64,000 bases of DNA from Alphaproteobacteria bacterium UBA1301 (GCA_002307725.1 DBUB01000010.1:823111-887110); one strand, 5' to 3'; counted from the first letter of the stretch, positions 43,577 through 51,269 are shown. The notes: generated by a model from the letters alone, not told the origin. Numbers and translations: made by a program.

Positions 43577-44341
43577 ATGACCAACCCAGCCCCCTCCGCT
43601 CCGTCCATTGACCCCGCCGAGGTCGAAAAATTCTCCGCCATGGCCGCCGAGTGGTGGGACCCGGCCGGAAAATTCGCACCGCTGCACAAATTCAACCCGG
43701 TTCGGCTGCAATTCTTGCGTGAAACGGCAGCAAAGCACTTCGGGCGGACGGGTTTGCGCCCCTTCGAGGGGCTGAACCTGCTCGATATCGGCTGTGGCGG
43801 CGGGCTGCTCGCAGAACCAATGGTCCGGCTGGGATTCGCCGTGACCGGGGCCGACGCCTCGGAGAAGAACATCAAAACCGCGATGACCCACGCCGCTGCG
43901 TCGGGGCTTGGCATCGATTATCGGGTGACGACAGCCGAATCCCTCGCTGATTCGGGGGCCGAGCCAGGGCTGACTTTCGACGTGGTGCTCAATATGGAAG
44001 TTGTCGAGCATGTCGCCGACCTGCCCGGCTACCTGAACGCCTGCGGCAAGCTGGTGAAGCCCGGCGGGCTGATGTTCGTGGCGACGCTGAACAAAACACT
44101 GAAATCGCTGGCGCTGGCCAAGATCGGCGTCGAATACGTGCTGCGCTGGCTGCCGCCCGGCACCCACGATTGGAACCGCTTCGTCGAGCCCGCGCGGTTG
44201 ACGGGGTTGCTGCAGGACGCCGGTCTGGCGGTAACCAAAACCCAAGGCCTGAGCTTCGACCCGCTGAGCTGGTCTTGGGACCTGTCGGGGGATACCGGCG
44301 TGAACTACATGGTGGTGGCGGGGAAGGCCCTCTCATTCTAA
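43577..44341 (+). CDS. ubiG: Ubiquinone biosynthesis O-methyltransferase
   Basis: A 254-residue SAM methyltransferase acting twice in ubiquinone synthesis. Motif I is LLDIGCGGGLLAEPM (about 72-86), and the UbiG-specific EVEKFSAMAAEWWDPAGKFAPLH and LGIDYR segments are present, as well as HDWNRFVEP near the C-terminus. Opposite-strand to lysC, with 114 bases between start codons. Confidence 0.96.
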   Translation: MTNPAPSAPSIDPAEVEKFSAMAAEWWDPAGKFAPLHKFNPVRLQFLRETAAKHFGRTGLRPFEGLNLLDIGCGGGLLAEPMVRLGFAVTGADASEKNIKTAMTHAAASGLGIDYRVTTAESLADSGAEPGLTFDVVLNMEVVEHVADLPGYLNACGKLVKPGGLMFVATLNKTLKSLALAKIGVEYVLRWLPPGTHDWNRFVEPARLTGLLQDAGLAVTKTQGLSFDPLSWSWDLSGDTGVNYMVVAGKALSF

Positions 44342-44368
44342 CCCTCACCTCCGAAGCGGGGGCGAGGG
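44342..44368. terminator. Hairpin between convergent ubiG and secreted small protein
   Basis: CCCTCACCTCC (44342-44352) pairs with GGGGGCGAGGG (44358-44368), with one A-C mismatch and one G-T pair, immediately after the ubiG stop. It is a likely bidirectional terminator of the CCCTCACC-type intergenic repeat. Confidence 0.55.
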
Positions 44369-44373
44369 GATAT

Positions 44374-44757
44374 TTAGTGCTGGTACGGCTGATCCGTATA
44401 CAGTTTCTTCGAGTACAGCGCATGCGGAATGCAGAAGGTCTGCGGGTGCGACGTGATGCTAACGGGCACCATGATCGAAGCGGTATCGCCGCCGAGTTTG
44501 GTGCAGTCCGCGCCCGGTTCCACGGTGTAGTGGATGATGCGCACGGTGTTTTTCGGGCAGACGCCGCTGCAGCGCACGTCAACGATGACCGACGTGCCTT
44601 TGTGAATCCCCAGCATGCGATCGGCCGGAGCATCCTTGACGTTCATCACAGCGCTGGCGCGGGCGACGAGGCCGGCATCGGCGATCGGATCAGCCGCACC
44701 GTGAGCGGCCATAGCTACGGCGGCCATGACCACGCATGCCGAAATGATACGCATCAT
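44374..44757 (-). CDS. Small secreted protein of unknown function
   Basis: A 127-residue protein from ATG 44757, which overlaps the DUF1178 stop (TGATG). A signal peptide (MMRIISACVVMAAVAMAAHGA) leads to a mature protein with three cysteines (CSGVCPKN and one later, near ADCTKLGG), consistent with disulfides, and a distal FCIPHALYSKKLYTDQ. I do not recognise a family. Coupled translation suggests it belongs to the comF-to-DUF1178 unit. Confidence 0.75.
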   Translation of the reverse strand: MMRIISACVVMAAVAMAAHGAADPIADAGLVARASAVMNVKDAPADRMLGIHKGTSVIVDVRCSGVCPKNTVRIIHYTVEPGADCTKLGGDTASIMVPVSITSHPQTFCIPHALYSKKLYTDQPYQH

Positions 44758-45173
44758 CAGTTCACCTCCTCTTCGAAGTCCGGCGGCAGGGCGGCGATAT
44801 CGACGCCTTCCTCGATCAACTCTTTGGCTTCCTCGACACTGGCTTCGCCATAGATGTGGCGTTCTTCGGCTTCGCCATAGTGGATTTTGCGTGCTTCTTC
44901 GGGGAATGCCTTGCCGACGTAATCGGCATTTTCTTTGACGTACTTCTTCATGCCGGCCACGAACTGGCGCAGTTTCTTGCGGTCCGCAGCGGCGAACACG
45001 GTCTTCTTGGTACCGGAGAGCGATGGCGCCATCGGGGCTTTTCCGACCTCGGTCGAAGCGCATTCCGGGCACGCCACCAGACCCGCAGCGGCTTGATCCT
45101 CAAACGCGGCACCGGAAGCGAACCAGCCTTCGAACTCGTGGCTATTCGCGCACTTAAGGTTGTACACGATCAC
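44757..45173 (-). CDS. DUF1178 protein with N-terminal zinc ribbon
   Basis: A 138-residue protein from GTG 45173 (VIVYNLKCANSHEFEGWF). The N-terminal CxxxH and CPEC pairs form a zinc-ribbon-like knuckle (about 8-48), followed by PMAPSLSGTKK and a helical acidic C-terminus (FVAGMKKYVKENADYVGKAF, KELIEEGVDIAALPPDFEEE). The family always sits near the nitrilase and grxC genes in Alphaproteobacteria; its function is unknown. The longer upstream frame overlaps the neighbouring paralogue and is not used. Confidence 0.9.
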   Translation of the reverse strand: MIVYNLKCANSHEFEGWFASGAAFEDQAAAGLVACPECASTEVGKAPMAPSLSGTKKTVFAAADRKKLRQFVAGMKKYVKENADYVGKAFPEEARKIHYGEAEERHIYGEASVEEAKELIEEGVDIAALPPDFEEEVN

Positions 45174-45177
45174 GGCA

Positions 45178-45435
45178 TTACCCCGGAAAACAACCGCAAG
45201 ACCCGGCACACGGCGGCGCTTCAGACGCGCCGGACATCGGACATCCGGCGGGAACCGATGTCGAACCTTTGGTTCCGGACACGGCTGGCGCCATCGGCGC
45301 TTTTTCGATTTTGGTCGAGCCACATTCCGGACACGCACACTCACCCGCCGCGATCTCACGGTCGAACGACGAACTCGAACCGAACCAGCCTTCGAACTCG
45401 TGGCCGTTGGCACATTTTACGCTGTAGACAATCAC
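45178..45435 (-). CDS. Short DUF1178 paralogue with Cys-rich tail
   Basis: An 85-residue protein from GTG 45435 (VIVYSVKCANGHEFEGWFGSS). Residues 1-55 are near-identical in pattern to the next gene (CANGHEFEGWF, CPECGST, APMAPAVSGTK), but the helical C-terminal domain is missing and replaced by a tail with five cysteines (CPMSGASEAPPCAGSCGC). It resembles FmdB-type zinc-ribbon proteins in its ending. The gap between the two tandem genes is 4 bases. It looks like a duplicated and truncated copy that gained a new tail. Confidence 0.8.
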   Translation of the reverse strand: MIVYSVKCANGHEFEGWFGSSSSFDREIAAGECACPECGSTKIEKAPMAPAVSGTKGSTSVPAGCPMSGASEAPPCAGSCGCFPG

Positions 45436-45438
45436 GCG

Positions 45439-46311
45439 CTAACCCTCTTCCAGCGAAGTTTCGGCCGAAACGGAAGCTTCCGCAAGATGGGTAGGATCGC
45501 GTAGGGCGAAGGCGCGATCATGACGAAGGCTGGGAATTTGCGCCCGCGCCGTAGCCGCTGCAGCCGGATCAATGTCGGCGAATATGACGCCGGGCACCTC
45601 GCCTGCTTCGGCGAGAATCTCGCCCCAAGGCGAGACAATCAGCGAATGACCGAAAGTTTCCCGCCCACCGGCATGGATGCCAGTCTGTGCCGGGGCGAGC
45701 ACAAAAGCGCCGTTCTCGATTGCCCGCGCCCGCAACAGAACATGCCAATGCGCCTTGCCGGTGGTGGCGGTGAAGGCGGCGGGAACAGTGAGGAGAACGG
45801 CGCCTGCCTGCGCCAGGGTGCGATAAAGCTGCGGAAAGCGCAGGTCGTAACAGACCGTCAGTCCGATGCGGCCAAACGGCAGATCGGCGGTGACCGCTTC
45901 ATGACCACCAGCGACGGTGTGGGATTCGCGATAGCGCTCGCCGTTGGCCAGATCGACATCGTAGAGGTGAATCTTATCGTAGCGCGCCGCAATGGCGCCA
46001 TCCGGCGCGATCAGAAACGAGCGGTTGGCGGTCTTGCTGTCACTGATCTTGATGGCGAGCGATCCGATCAACAGCCAAATGCCCAGCTCCGCCGCCAAGG
46101 CGCGGAAAAGCGGCAGCGACGGATCGGCGTCTTCGGCAAAGGTCTTTCCCAGTTTGGCGCCGGCATCGGGCACCATCAAAGCGGTATTCTCGGGGGTGGC
46201 GATGAAGCTTGCGCCCTGCCCGTGCGCCGCACGGATCAGAGCGGACGCTGCGCGGACATTTGCGGCGACATCGTCGGAGGCGCAAAGCTGAACGCAAGCG
46301 GCGCGGATCAT
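45439..46311 (-). CDS. Carbon-nitrogen hydrolase (nitrilase superfamily, Nit1-like)
   Basis: A 290-residue amidase from ATG 46311. The Glu-Lys-Cys catalytic triad is visible: TPENTAL (Glu), RYDKIHLYDVD (Lys) and TVCYDLRFPQ (Cys). The family includes omega-amidase and deaminated-glutathione amidase (Nit1); its location beside glutaredoxin and DUF1178 genes favours deaminated-glutathione repair. Start overlaps the grxC stop (ATGA). Confidence 0.92.
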   Translation of the reverse strand: MIRAACVQLCASDDVAANVRAASALIRAAHGQGASFIATPENTALMVPDAGAKLGKTFAEDADPSLPLFRALAAELGIWLLIGSLAIKISDSKTANRSFLIAPDGAIAARYDKIHLYDVDLANGERYRESHTVAGGHEAVTADLPFGRIGLTVCYDLRFPQLYRTLAQAGAVLLTVPAAFTATTGKAHWHVLLRARAIENGAFVLAPAQTGIHAGGRETFGHSLIVSPWGEILAEAGEVPGVIFADIDPAAAATARAQIPSLRHDRAFALRDPTHLAEASVSAETSLEEG

Positions 46312-46565
46312 TCCTTCAGAAGCGGGTCGAGGCCGCCTTCCGCATCCAGCGCATGGAGGTCGTCGCAACCGCCGATGTGGCGCTCGCCGATGAATATCTG
46401 CGGCACCGTGCGCTTGCCGCCGGACTTCTCCAGCATCTCTTTACGGGCAGCGGCGTCCATGTAGACGTCAACTTCTTCGAAGGCGACGCCCTTCTTGGTC
46501 AGCAACGCCTTGGCGCGGGCGCAATAGGGGCAGATCGGGGTGGTGTAGATTCGAACATTGGCCAT
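46308..46565 (-). CDS. grxC: Glutaredoxin 3
   Basis: An 85-residue glutaredoxin from ATG 46565. The active site is CPYC (TTPICPYCARAKALL), and the glutathione-binding TVPQIF and GGCDDLHAL segments are intact. The dithiol enzyme reduces disulfides using glutathione. Start and stop are both coupled to neighbours in the comF-grxC-nitrilase run. Confidence 0.95.
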   Translation of the reverse strand: MANVRIYTTPICPYCARAKALLTKKGVAFEEVDVYMDAAARKEMLEKSGGKRTVPQIFIGERHIGGCDDLHALDAEGGLDPLLKE

Positions 46566-46588
46566 GATCCTCATCATATAGGATGAGA

Positions 46589-47338
46589 TTAGGCGCGGAC
46601 AACGCGGGCCAGGGCTAATACGTATACGGACGCCGCTCCGGCCCGTTTCAAAGCCCTGGCGCAAGCGCTGGCGGTGGCACCGGTGGTCAGGACGTCGTCG
46701 ATCAGGAGCACGCGCTTGGCCTTCACCGCGGCCCGCGCCGGTTGGGGAACGCGAAACGCCCCAGCCACATTCTTCCGCCGCGCTGCGGCCGAGGGCATGG
46801 TGCCTTGGCTCGGCGTCGGCTTACGGCGCTCCAACACCAGCGGTTGCAACGGCACACCAGACAGCCGCGACAGGCCACGGGCGATCTCCGCCGACTGGTT
46901 GTAGCGGCGCTTCCACAGCCGCATGCGGTGCAACGGCACCGGCACGATCATATCGGTCTCGGCAAAGAGATCGCGGCCGGCGCGGTCGAGCCATTTGGCG
47001 AAGGCGGGAACCAGATCGAGGCGGTCGGCATGTTTGAGCGCCAGCACCGGCTTCTTGCTGGCATCGTCGTAGCGCAGGATGGCACGCGCGTGATCGAATT
47101 GCGGCGGATCGGCGATGCAAGCGCCGCACACCGTATCCGGACCAGCGTCAATTTCGAACGGCAGGCCGCACAGAGCACAAACCGGACCGTCGATGAACTG
47201 CATGTTGGTCCAGCAGGCCGGACAAAGGCTGTCGGGGTCAGCGACGGGCTCGCGGCAGAGAAGGCACAGCGGGGGAAAGAACAGGTCGACGAATCCTCGC
47301 CCTGCCCGCTGCAACACGCCCTGGAGCCCTGCGCTCAT
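46589..47338 (-). CDS. comF: ComF family amidophosphoribosyltransferase-like protein
   Basis: A 249-residue protein. The N-terminal double zinc finger contains CLLC, CPAC, CALC and CGAC pairs. The C-terminal phosphoribosyltransferase fold has the PRPP motif VLLIDDVLTTGATA. ComF is needed for DNA uptake in competent species, but the gene is kept in many non-competent Alphaproteobacteria. Divergent from the NDUFAF5-like gene with 17 bases between starts. Confidence 0.94.
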   Translation of the reverse strand: MSAGLQGVLQRAGRGFVDLFFPPLCLLCREPVADPDSLCPACWTNMQFIDGPVCALCGLPFEIDAGPDTVCGACIADPPQFDHARAILRYDDASKKPVLALKHADRLDLVPAFAKWLDRAGRDLFAETDMIVPVPLHRMRLWKRRYNQSAEIARGLSRLSGVPLQPLVLERRKPTPSQGTMPSAAARRKNVAGAFRVPQPARAAVKAKRVLLIDDVLTTGATASACARALKRAGAASVYVLALARVVRA

Positions 47339-47355
47339 TCTGCTAGTTTAGCGCA

Positions 47356-48195
47356 ATGGATCAATTTAACCCAACCGGCGGGCCGCCGCGGATTTTCGAT
47401 GCTGAGGCACTGGCGCTACACCGGCAAAGAGCCGCGCGGCTGCCGGGTGAGCGGTTTTTGGTGCGCGAGGCGGTAGAGGGGGTTAAGGACCGCCTCGCTC
47501 CCGTAAACCGCAGCTTCGGGGCCGCGCTAGCCTTAGATGGGTATGCCTCCGCCACGCTTCAAGCTGCGCCAACGGCATGGCAGGTCGTAACTTTTGACAA
47601 CAATGAGCAGTTGACCGTCGACGGCAGCTTCGACCTAGCGGTGAGCCTTCTGTCGCTGCACAGCTTGAACGATCTGCCGGGCGCATTGGTGCAGATCCGG
47701 CGCGCGTTGAAGCCGGATGGACTATTTCTCGCGGCTGTGTTCGGCGGCGCGACGTTAACCGAGCTGCGCGACAGCTTTGCGGCGGGCGAAGCGGCGACCA
47801 TCGGTGGTGTATCCCCGCGCGTCGCACCGATGGCGGATGTGCGCGATCTCGGCAGTCTGTTGCAACGGGCCGGATTTGCCATGCCGGTCGCCGATCTCGA
47901 ACGCACCACGGTACGCTACCGCGATTTTTTCACGCTGGTAGCGGATCTGCGCGCCATGGGCGAAACCAATGCGCTCGCCGGACGGCTGGGACGCCTCAGG
48001 CGCGACACGCTGGCGGCGGCGCTGGCGCATTACCAGGAACATTACGCCGATTCCGATGGGCGCCTCCGCGCGACGTTCGATATCATCTACCTGACCGGCT
48101 GGGCGCCGCACGAAAGTCAGCCCAAACCGCTGCGCCCCGGCAGCGCCAAGATGCGATTGGCGGATGCGCTGGGGGTGAAGGAACAGAAGCTGTAG
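47356..48195 (+). CDS. NDUFAF5-like class I methyltransferase-fold protein
   Basis: A 279-residue protein. The start FDAEALALHRQRAARLPGERFLVREAVEGVKDRL and the FRATFDIIYLTGWAPHESQPKPLRPGSAK ending are diagnostic of the NDUFAF5/BioC-like family, linked to complex I assembly in mitochondria (there as a hydroxylase). The SAM-binding glycine motif is degraded: where LDLGCGTG is expected, the sequence reads FGAALALDGYASA. FDLAVSLLSLHSLNDLP and LKPDGLF are retained. It may have lost methyl transfer or bind a different ligand. Confidence 0.8.
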   Translation: MDQFNPTGGPPRIFDAEALALHRQRAARLPGERFLVREAVEGVKDRLAPVNRSFGAALALDGYASATLQAAPTAWQVVTFDNNEQLTVDGSFDLAVSLLSLHSLNDLPGALVQIRRALKPDGLFLAAVFGGATLTELRDSFAAGEAATIGGVSPRVAPMADVRDLGSLLQRAGFAMPVADLERTTVRYRDFFTLVADLRAMGETNALAGRLGRLRRDTLAAALAHYQEHYADSDGRLRATFDIIYLTGWAPHESQPKPLRPGSAKMRLADALGVKEQKL

Positions 48196-48197
48196 AG

Positions 48198-48641
48198 CTA
48201 TTCCCCAAAGAACGTCTTCACGGCCGGGTTTTCCGCCAACGCTTTGCGTTCGTCCGGAGTCGGCAGTTGCGGCTTGTCGCGGTCGACGTTGACCATGCAG
48301 AGAAAGCCGAGCGCCTCACCGGCATTGGCGCGAAACTGGTGCCAGGTCATCGGCTCGATGGTGACGAGATCGTTCTCGCCGATGCCGAACACTTGGCCGC
48401 CGATCATGCATTGGCCTTCCCCGCGCAGGGTCAGCACCGCGTGCACATGCTGGTGGCGTTCGAGGGTCGAATAGCCGCCCGCTTCGATTTCGAAGTAGCG
48501 CAGTTCGCTTTTCAACGCGGGATGACGGAACAAGACTTGGCGCGTGATTGCCTTGAATGGCGCGCTGCCTTCTTCCTTGTAGGCCAAGAGATCAGTGTCT
48601 TCCCAGTGGAACTCCGAAAAGCGGCGGATCGGTCCAGCCAT
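48198..48641 (-). CDS. Cupin, probable 1-methylthioxylulose-5-phosphate methylsulfurylase
   Basis: A 147-residue single-domain cupin from ATG 48641. Metal ligands are His63, His65 and His67 in ERHQHVHAVL, with His101 in MTWHQFR. It starts inside the stop codon of the RuBisCO-like gene (TGATG). In Rhodospirillum rubrum a cupin encoded beside the RuBisCO-like protein converts 1-methylthioxylulose-5-phosphate to 1-deoxyxylulose-5-phosphate and methanethiol. The same pairing and coupling here suggest this activity; homology to that specific cupin could not be tested. Confidence 0.75.
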   Translation of the reverse strand: MAGPIRRFSEFHWEDTDLLAYKEEGSAPFKAITRQVLFRHPALKSELRYFEIEAGGYSTLERHQHVHAVLTLRGEGQCMIGGQVFGIGENDLVTIEPMTWHQFRANAGEALGFLCMVNVDRDKPQLPTPDERKALAENPAVKTFFGE

Positions 48642-49729
48642 CAATAGCTCCGTACGGCGTTGCAGAACGCCTCTGTCTCTTTGGTGATCTTGTCCTTGGC
48701 CGACAGCAAACTGCCGCCGATCAGCAGCATCACGTCGCGGCCGAAGAAATCGAGCAACTCGGGGACGCGTTTCAGCTCCATGCCGCCGGCGGGCACCGGC
48801 AGGCAGGGTTTCAGGCCCGGCGCATCTTCCAGGCACCAACCGGCGATGGCGCGGCAGAGTTCGGGGCTGTAACCGAAACGGCCGCCGTAATTGCAAAATA
48901 CCGACGCATCGGAACCGAGCAACCGCATCAACTTGCCGAAGAAAAACCGCGGTGACATCGGCCCGCCCGCCATCGAGGGATGGGTCATAAACAGGAAATC
49001 GGGGTTTTCCTGCTTCAGCGCCTGGAAGGTGGAAAAGCCGCATAGCATCGGCGCAATCAAGACGCCATCGAGACCGACCGAACGGGCAAGCACAATCTGC
49101 TGGCGCATCTTGTCGGTGGTGCCGTTGAGACTCGGCAAATAACGGGTCGGGATGCCGGTCTTCTGACCTGCCTTGTGCACTGCTTCGGCGATCATCGGCA
49201 CGCGGGCCGAGAACGGGCAATAGGCTTGATCGGAAAGACCGTGATCGTCCTTGATGTAATCGATGCCGCCCAGTGCGATGTCGTAAGCCAGCCGCGCCAG
49301 CGTGGCTGGCGGCGTGCCTTGCGGCTTGAGCGCAGTGGCGGACAGCGCTCCCTTGGCCCCCACCCGCGCGCGCACACCCGCAACGCCGAGGTTCGGTCCG
49401 CCGAACGCTTCCACAATGTCAGCCGGGAACTCAGCATCAATCAGCGACACGCCATCCTGCAACGACGTGTTGCCGAGGATCATGTTGATAAGCTGGCCGC
49501 CGTCGTAACCGGTGGTGATCGAGGCCAGACCGATGCGCACTTCGTAGTCACCGCCGCCGAGGTCCTTGATCTCTTCCACCCGGCCGATGATGTCATTAAT
49601 GACGAACGGATCGTCGATCGGCGCGACCGGCATTTCCACACTCTGCTCGACGGAAATTCCGCGGGCACGGGCTTCGATGGTCGAAGGCTCAGCCTTGACG
49701 CGATAAACGGCTTGGATGCGCGTGCTCAT
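48641..49729 (-). CDS. RuBisCO-like protein (form IV), probable methylthioribulose-1-phosphate isomerase
   Basis: A 362-residue RuBisCO large-subunit-fold protein. ATALKPQGT (Lys135) is the active-site lysine loop equivalent, and GGIDYIKDDHG (Lys160-His163) corresponds to the activation motif, where classical RuBisCO has KDDE; the metal-ligand glutamate is replaced by histidine. Loop 6 of true RuBisCO is absent, so it cannot fix CO2. In R. rubrum a form IV protein isomerises 5-methylthioribulose-1-phosphate to 1-methylthioxylulose-5-phosphate, feeding the MEP pathway. The coupled cupin supports the same role. Confidence 0.85.
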   Translation of the reverse strand: MSTRIQAVYRVKAEPSTIEARARGISVEQSVEMPVAPIDDPFVINDIIGRVEEIKDLGGGDYEVRIGLASITTGYDGGQLINMILGNTSLQDGVSLIDAEFPADIVEAFGGPNLGVAGVRARVGAKGALSATALKPQGTPPATLARLAYDIALGGIDYIKDDHGLSDQAYCPFSARVPMIAEAVHKAGQKTGIPTRYLPSLNGTTDKMRQQIVLARSVGLDGVLIAPMLCGFSTFQALKQENPDFLFMTHPSMAGGPMSPRFFFGKLMRLLGSDASVFCNYGGRFGYSPELCRAIAGWCLEDAPGLKPCLPVPAGGMELKRVPELLDFFGRDVMLLIGGSLLSAKDKITKETEAFCNAVRSY

Positions 49730-49777
49730 GGTCCGCGAACTTAACGAGGGTGGTCCTTAGTGCAAGTGGAAAGACGG

Positions 49778-49978
49778 TTAGAAGTGGATGCTACTGAACA
49801 AACCCAGCACACTTTGGCCGATTTGAGTTATGGCCGCCACGACTACCATCGCAATGCAGGCCGCCACCATGGCGTATTCGATCGCCGTGGCGCCACTCGT
49901 GTTCCTAAAAAAACAGGTTGATTCTGGTCGCGCAGCTTGGCGGAAAACCGCTTCACATTTTTCCTGGCTGCGCTTCAA
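49778..49978 (-). CDS. Flp/Fap-type pilin, start unresolved (possibly frameshifted)
   Basis: The C-terminal 45 residues form a clear type IVb pilin: RNTSGATAIEYAMVAACIAMVVVAAITQIG (Glu and Tyr after the processing site). No ATG or GTG lies in frame upstream; the only option is TTG 49978, which overlaps the mutT stop and forces the N-terminus to be translated from a dispersed repeat. A GTG at 49956 in the next frame gives KRFSAKLRDQNQPVF and would join the pilin if a run of seven T (49907-49913 on the + strand as A) were eight. So it is either decayed, slippage-controlled or misread. No other Tad genes are present. Confidence 0.6.
   Translation of the reverse strand: MKRSQEKCEAVFRQAARPESTCFFRNTSGATAIEYAMVAACIAMVVVAAITQIGQSVLGLFSSIHF
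49925..49974. repeat. Structured dispersed repeat, copy D (mutT-flp junction)
   Basis: GCGCAGC (49930-49936) pairs perfectly with GCTGCGC (49967-49973), and the inner GGAAAA/TTTTCC stem matches copies A and B. The right end abuts the mutT stop codon (49975-49977), and the element overlaps the only possible start region of the pilin gene. Confidence 0.8.
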
Positions 49979-50379
49979 AGCAAGTCCCGGAGCATCGGCA
50001 CCAATGGCACATCCGCAGCCGGCATCGGATAGTCCTTCAACTCCGCCGGCCGCACCCATTTGAGGGCCTGATGTTCCAACGCCAGCGGTGTTCCCTCCCA
50101 CCGGCGGCAGACGTAAAGCGGCATGAGCAAATGAAAGTCCGCGTAGCTGTGTGAGGCAAAACTGAACGGCGCCAAACACGGCTCCTTGACCTCGATCCCC
50201 AACTCCTCGCGAAGTTCTCGGATCACGGTCTCCTCCGGACGTTCGCCCGGCTCCATCTTGCCGCCAGGAAATTCCCACAGCCCACCCATTTGTTTGTCCG
50301 CGGGGCGTTGTGCGACCAGCACGCGTCCGTCGGGATCGATCAGGGCACAGGCCGCGACGAGAACAAGCTTTACCGGCAT
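49975..50379 (-). CDS. mutT: MutT-type nudix hydrolase (8-oxo-dGTP diphosphatase)
   Basis: A 134-residue nudix protein from ATG 50379 (MPVKLVLVAACALIDPDGR). The nudix box is intact in GGKMEPGERPEETVIRELREELGI, with the metal-binding REL-REE. The start VLVAQRPADKQMGGLWEFPGG is the MutT signature for 8-oxo-dGTP clean-up. The stop codon abuts repeat copy D. Confidence 0.92.
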   Translation of the reverse strand: MPVKLVLVAACALIDPDGRVLVAQRPADKQMGGLWEFPGGKMEPGERPEETVIRELREELGIEVKEPCLAPFSFASHSYADFHLLMPLYVCRRWEGTPLALEHQALKWVRPAELKDYPMPAADVPLVPMLRDLL

Positions 50380-50504
50380 GGTCCGATCCCCATCAGTATG
50401 CGCGAACACCGGTTGAAGCGGCGTTCAAGCGCTGTTTCGGATTCGATTTGTAGCGTTAACCCGGCGCTAAGCCCACGTCCCAGGCTTTCCGACTATGGCC
50501 GCAG

Positions 50505-51269
50505 TTACTCGGGCGCCGTTCCTGGATAGCGGTCGCGCGGCGAGCCGACGAATTCGTGCGGACCGATGTGCGCCAGCATGCTCTGGGTATCGAGCCAAAT
50601 CTTGCCGCCGAGCGCACGCCAGCGCTGGCAGAAGGCGTAATCCTCGCTCAAATATTCGCCCGAGGCTTGGTCGATGATGCAATCGAAAAAGGCGTACTGA
50701 TTGGCGCTGAGGCTTGGCTCAGCCGTGGTATGCGCCGCCTTGTACTGCAGATGGGGATAGCTCGCCCGCATCTTCTCAAACACACAGCGCTTGATCATCA
50801 GGAATCCAGCGCCAGCATAGGTGCCGGTGACAAAACCGTTTTCGACTTCGCGCTCGCGCCCTTCGCAAGCGACGCCAACAAAGCGCAAGAAGGCATGCTC
50901 CAGCGGCTCGCCGTGGCGCGCACGTGCGATGGCGGCGGCGTCCCAGGTGATTTCCTTCAAGGGATACATGCCCGCCACGACGTCCCGGTCGAATTCCAAC
51001 ATGCGGAACACCTGCGCCGGTTCAAACCCGATATCGGCATCAATGAAGATCAGATGGGTCGCGTTGGGATCATCGAGGAACTTGGCCACCAGCGCATTAC
51101 GCCCGCGCGTGATCAGCGATTCCCGGCCCAACAATTCAAGCTGCACCTGCACGCCTTGCGCCGCGGTCGCGATCAGCAGACCGCATGTGCACTGCATATA
51201 GCGTTGCGTGACCATGCCGCCATAACATGGTGTTGCCACATAAAGCTTCACCGAACGCAAATCCGCCAT
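50505..51269 (-). CDS. Glycosyltransferase (GT-A-like, unknown substrate)
   Basis: A 254-residue protein from ATG 51269. It starts VKLYVATPCYGGMVTQRYMQC and has ITRGRNALVAKFLDDPNATHLIFIDADIGF, where DAD is the DXD-type metal motif (about 76-78). GAGFLMIKRCVFEKM and LSEDYAFCQRW lie further on. There is no signal peptide or membrane segment. The family resembles small GT2-like proteins in which the donor is unknown. A longer frame upstream is not conserved-looking. Confidence 0.75.
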   Translation of the reverse strand: MADLRSVKLYVATPCYGGMVTQRYMQCTCGLLIATAAQGVQVQLELLGRESLITRGRNALVAKFLDDPNATHLIFIDADIGFEPAQVFRMLEFDRDVVAGMYPLKEITWDAAAIARARHGEPLEHAFLRFVGVACEGREREVENGFVTGTYAGAGFLMIKRCVFEKMRASYPHLQYKAAHTTAEPSLSANQYAFFDCIIDQASGEYLSEDYAFCQRWRALGGKIWLDTQSMLAHIGPHEFVGSPRDRYPGTAPE

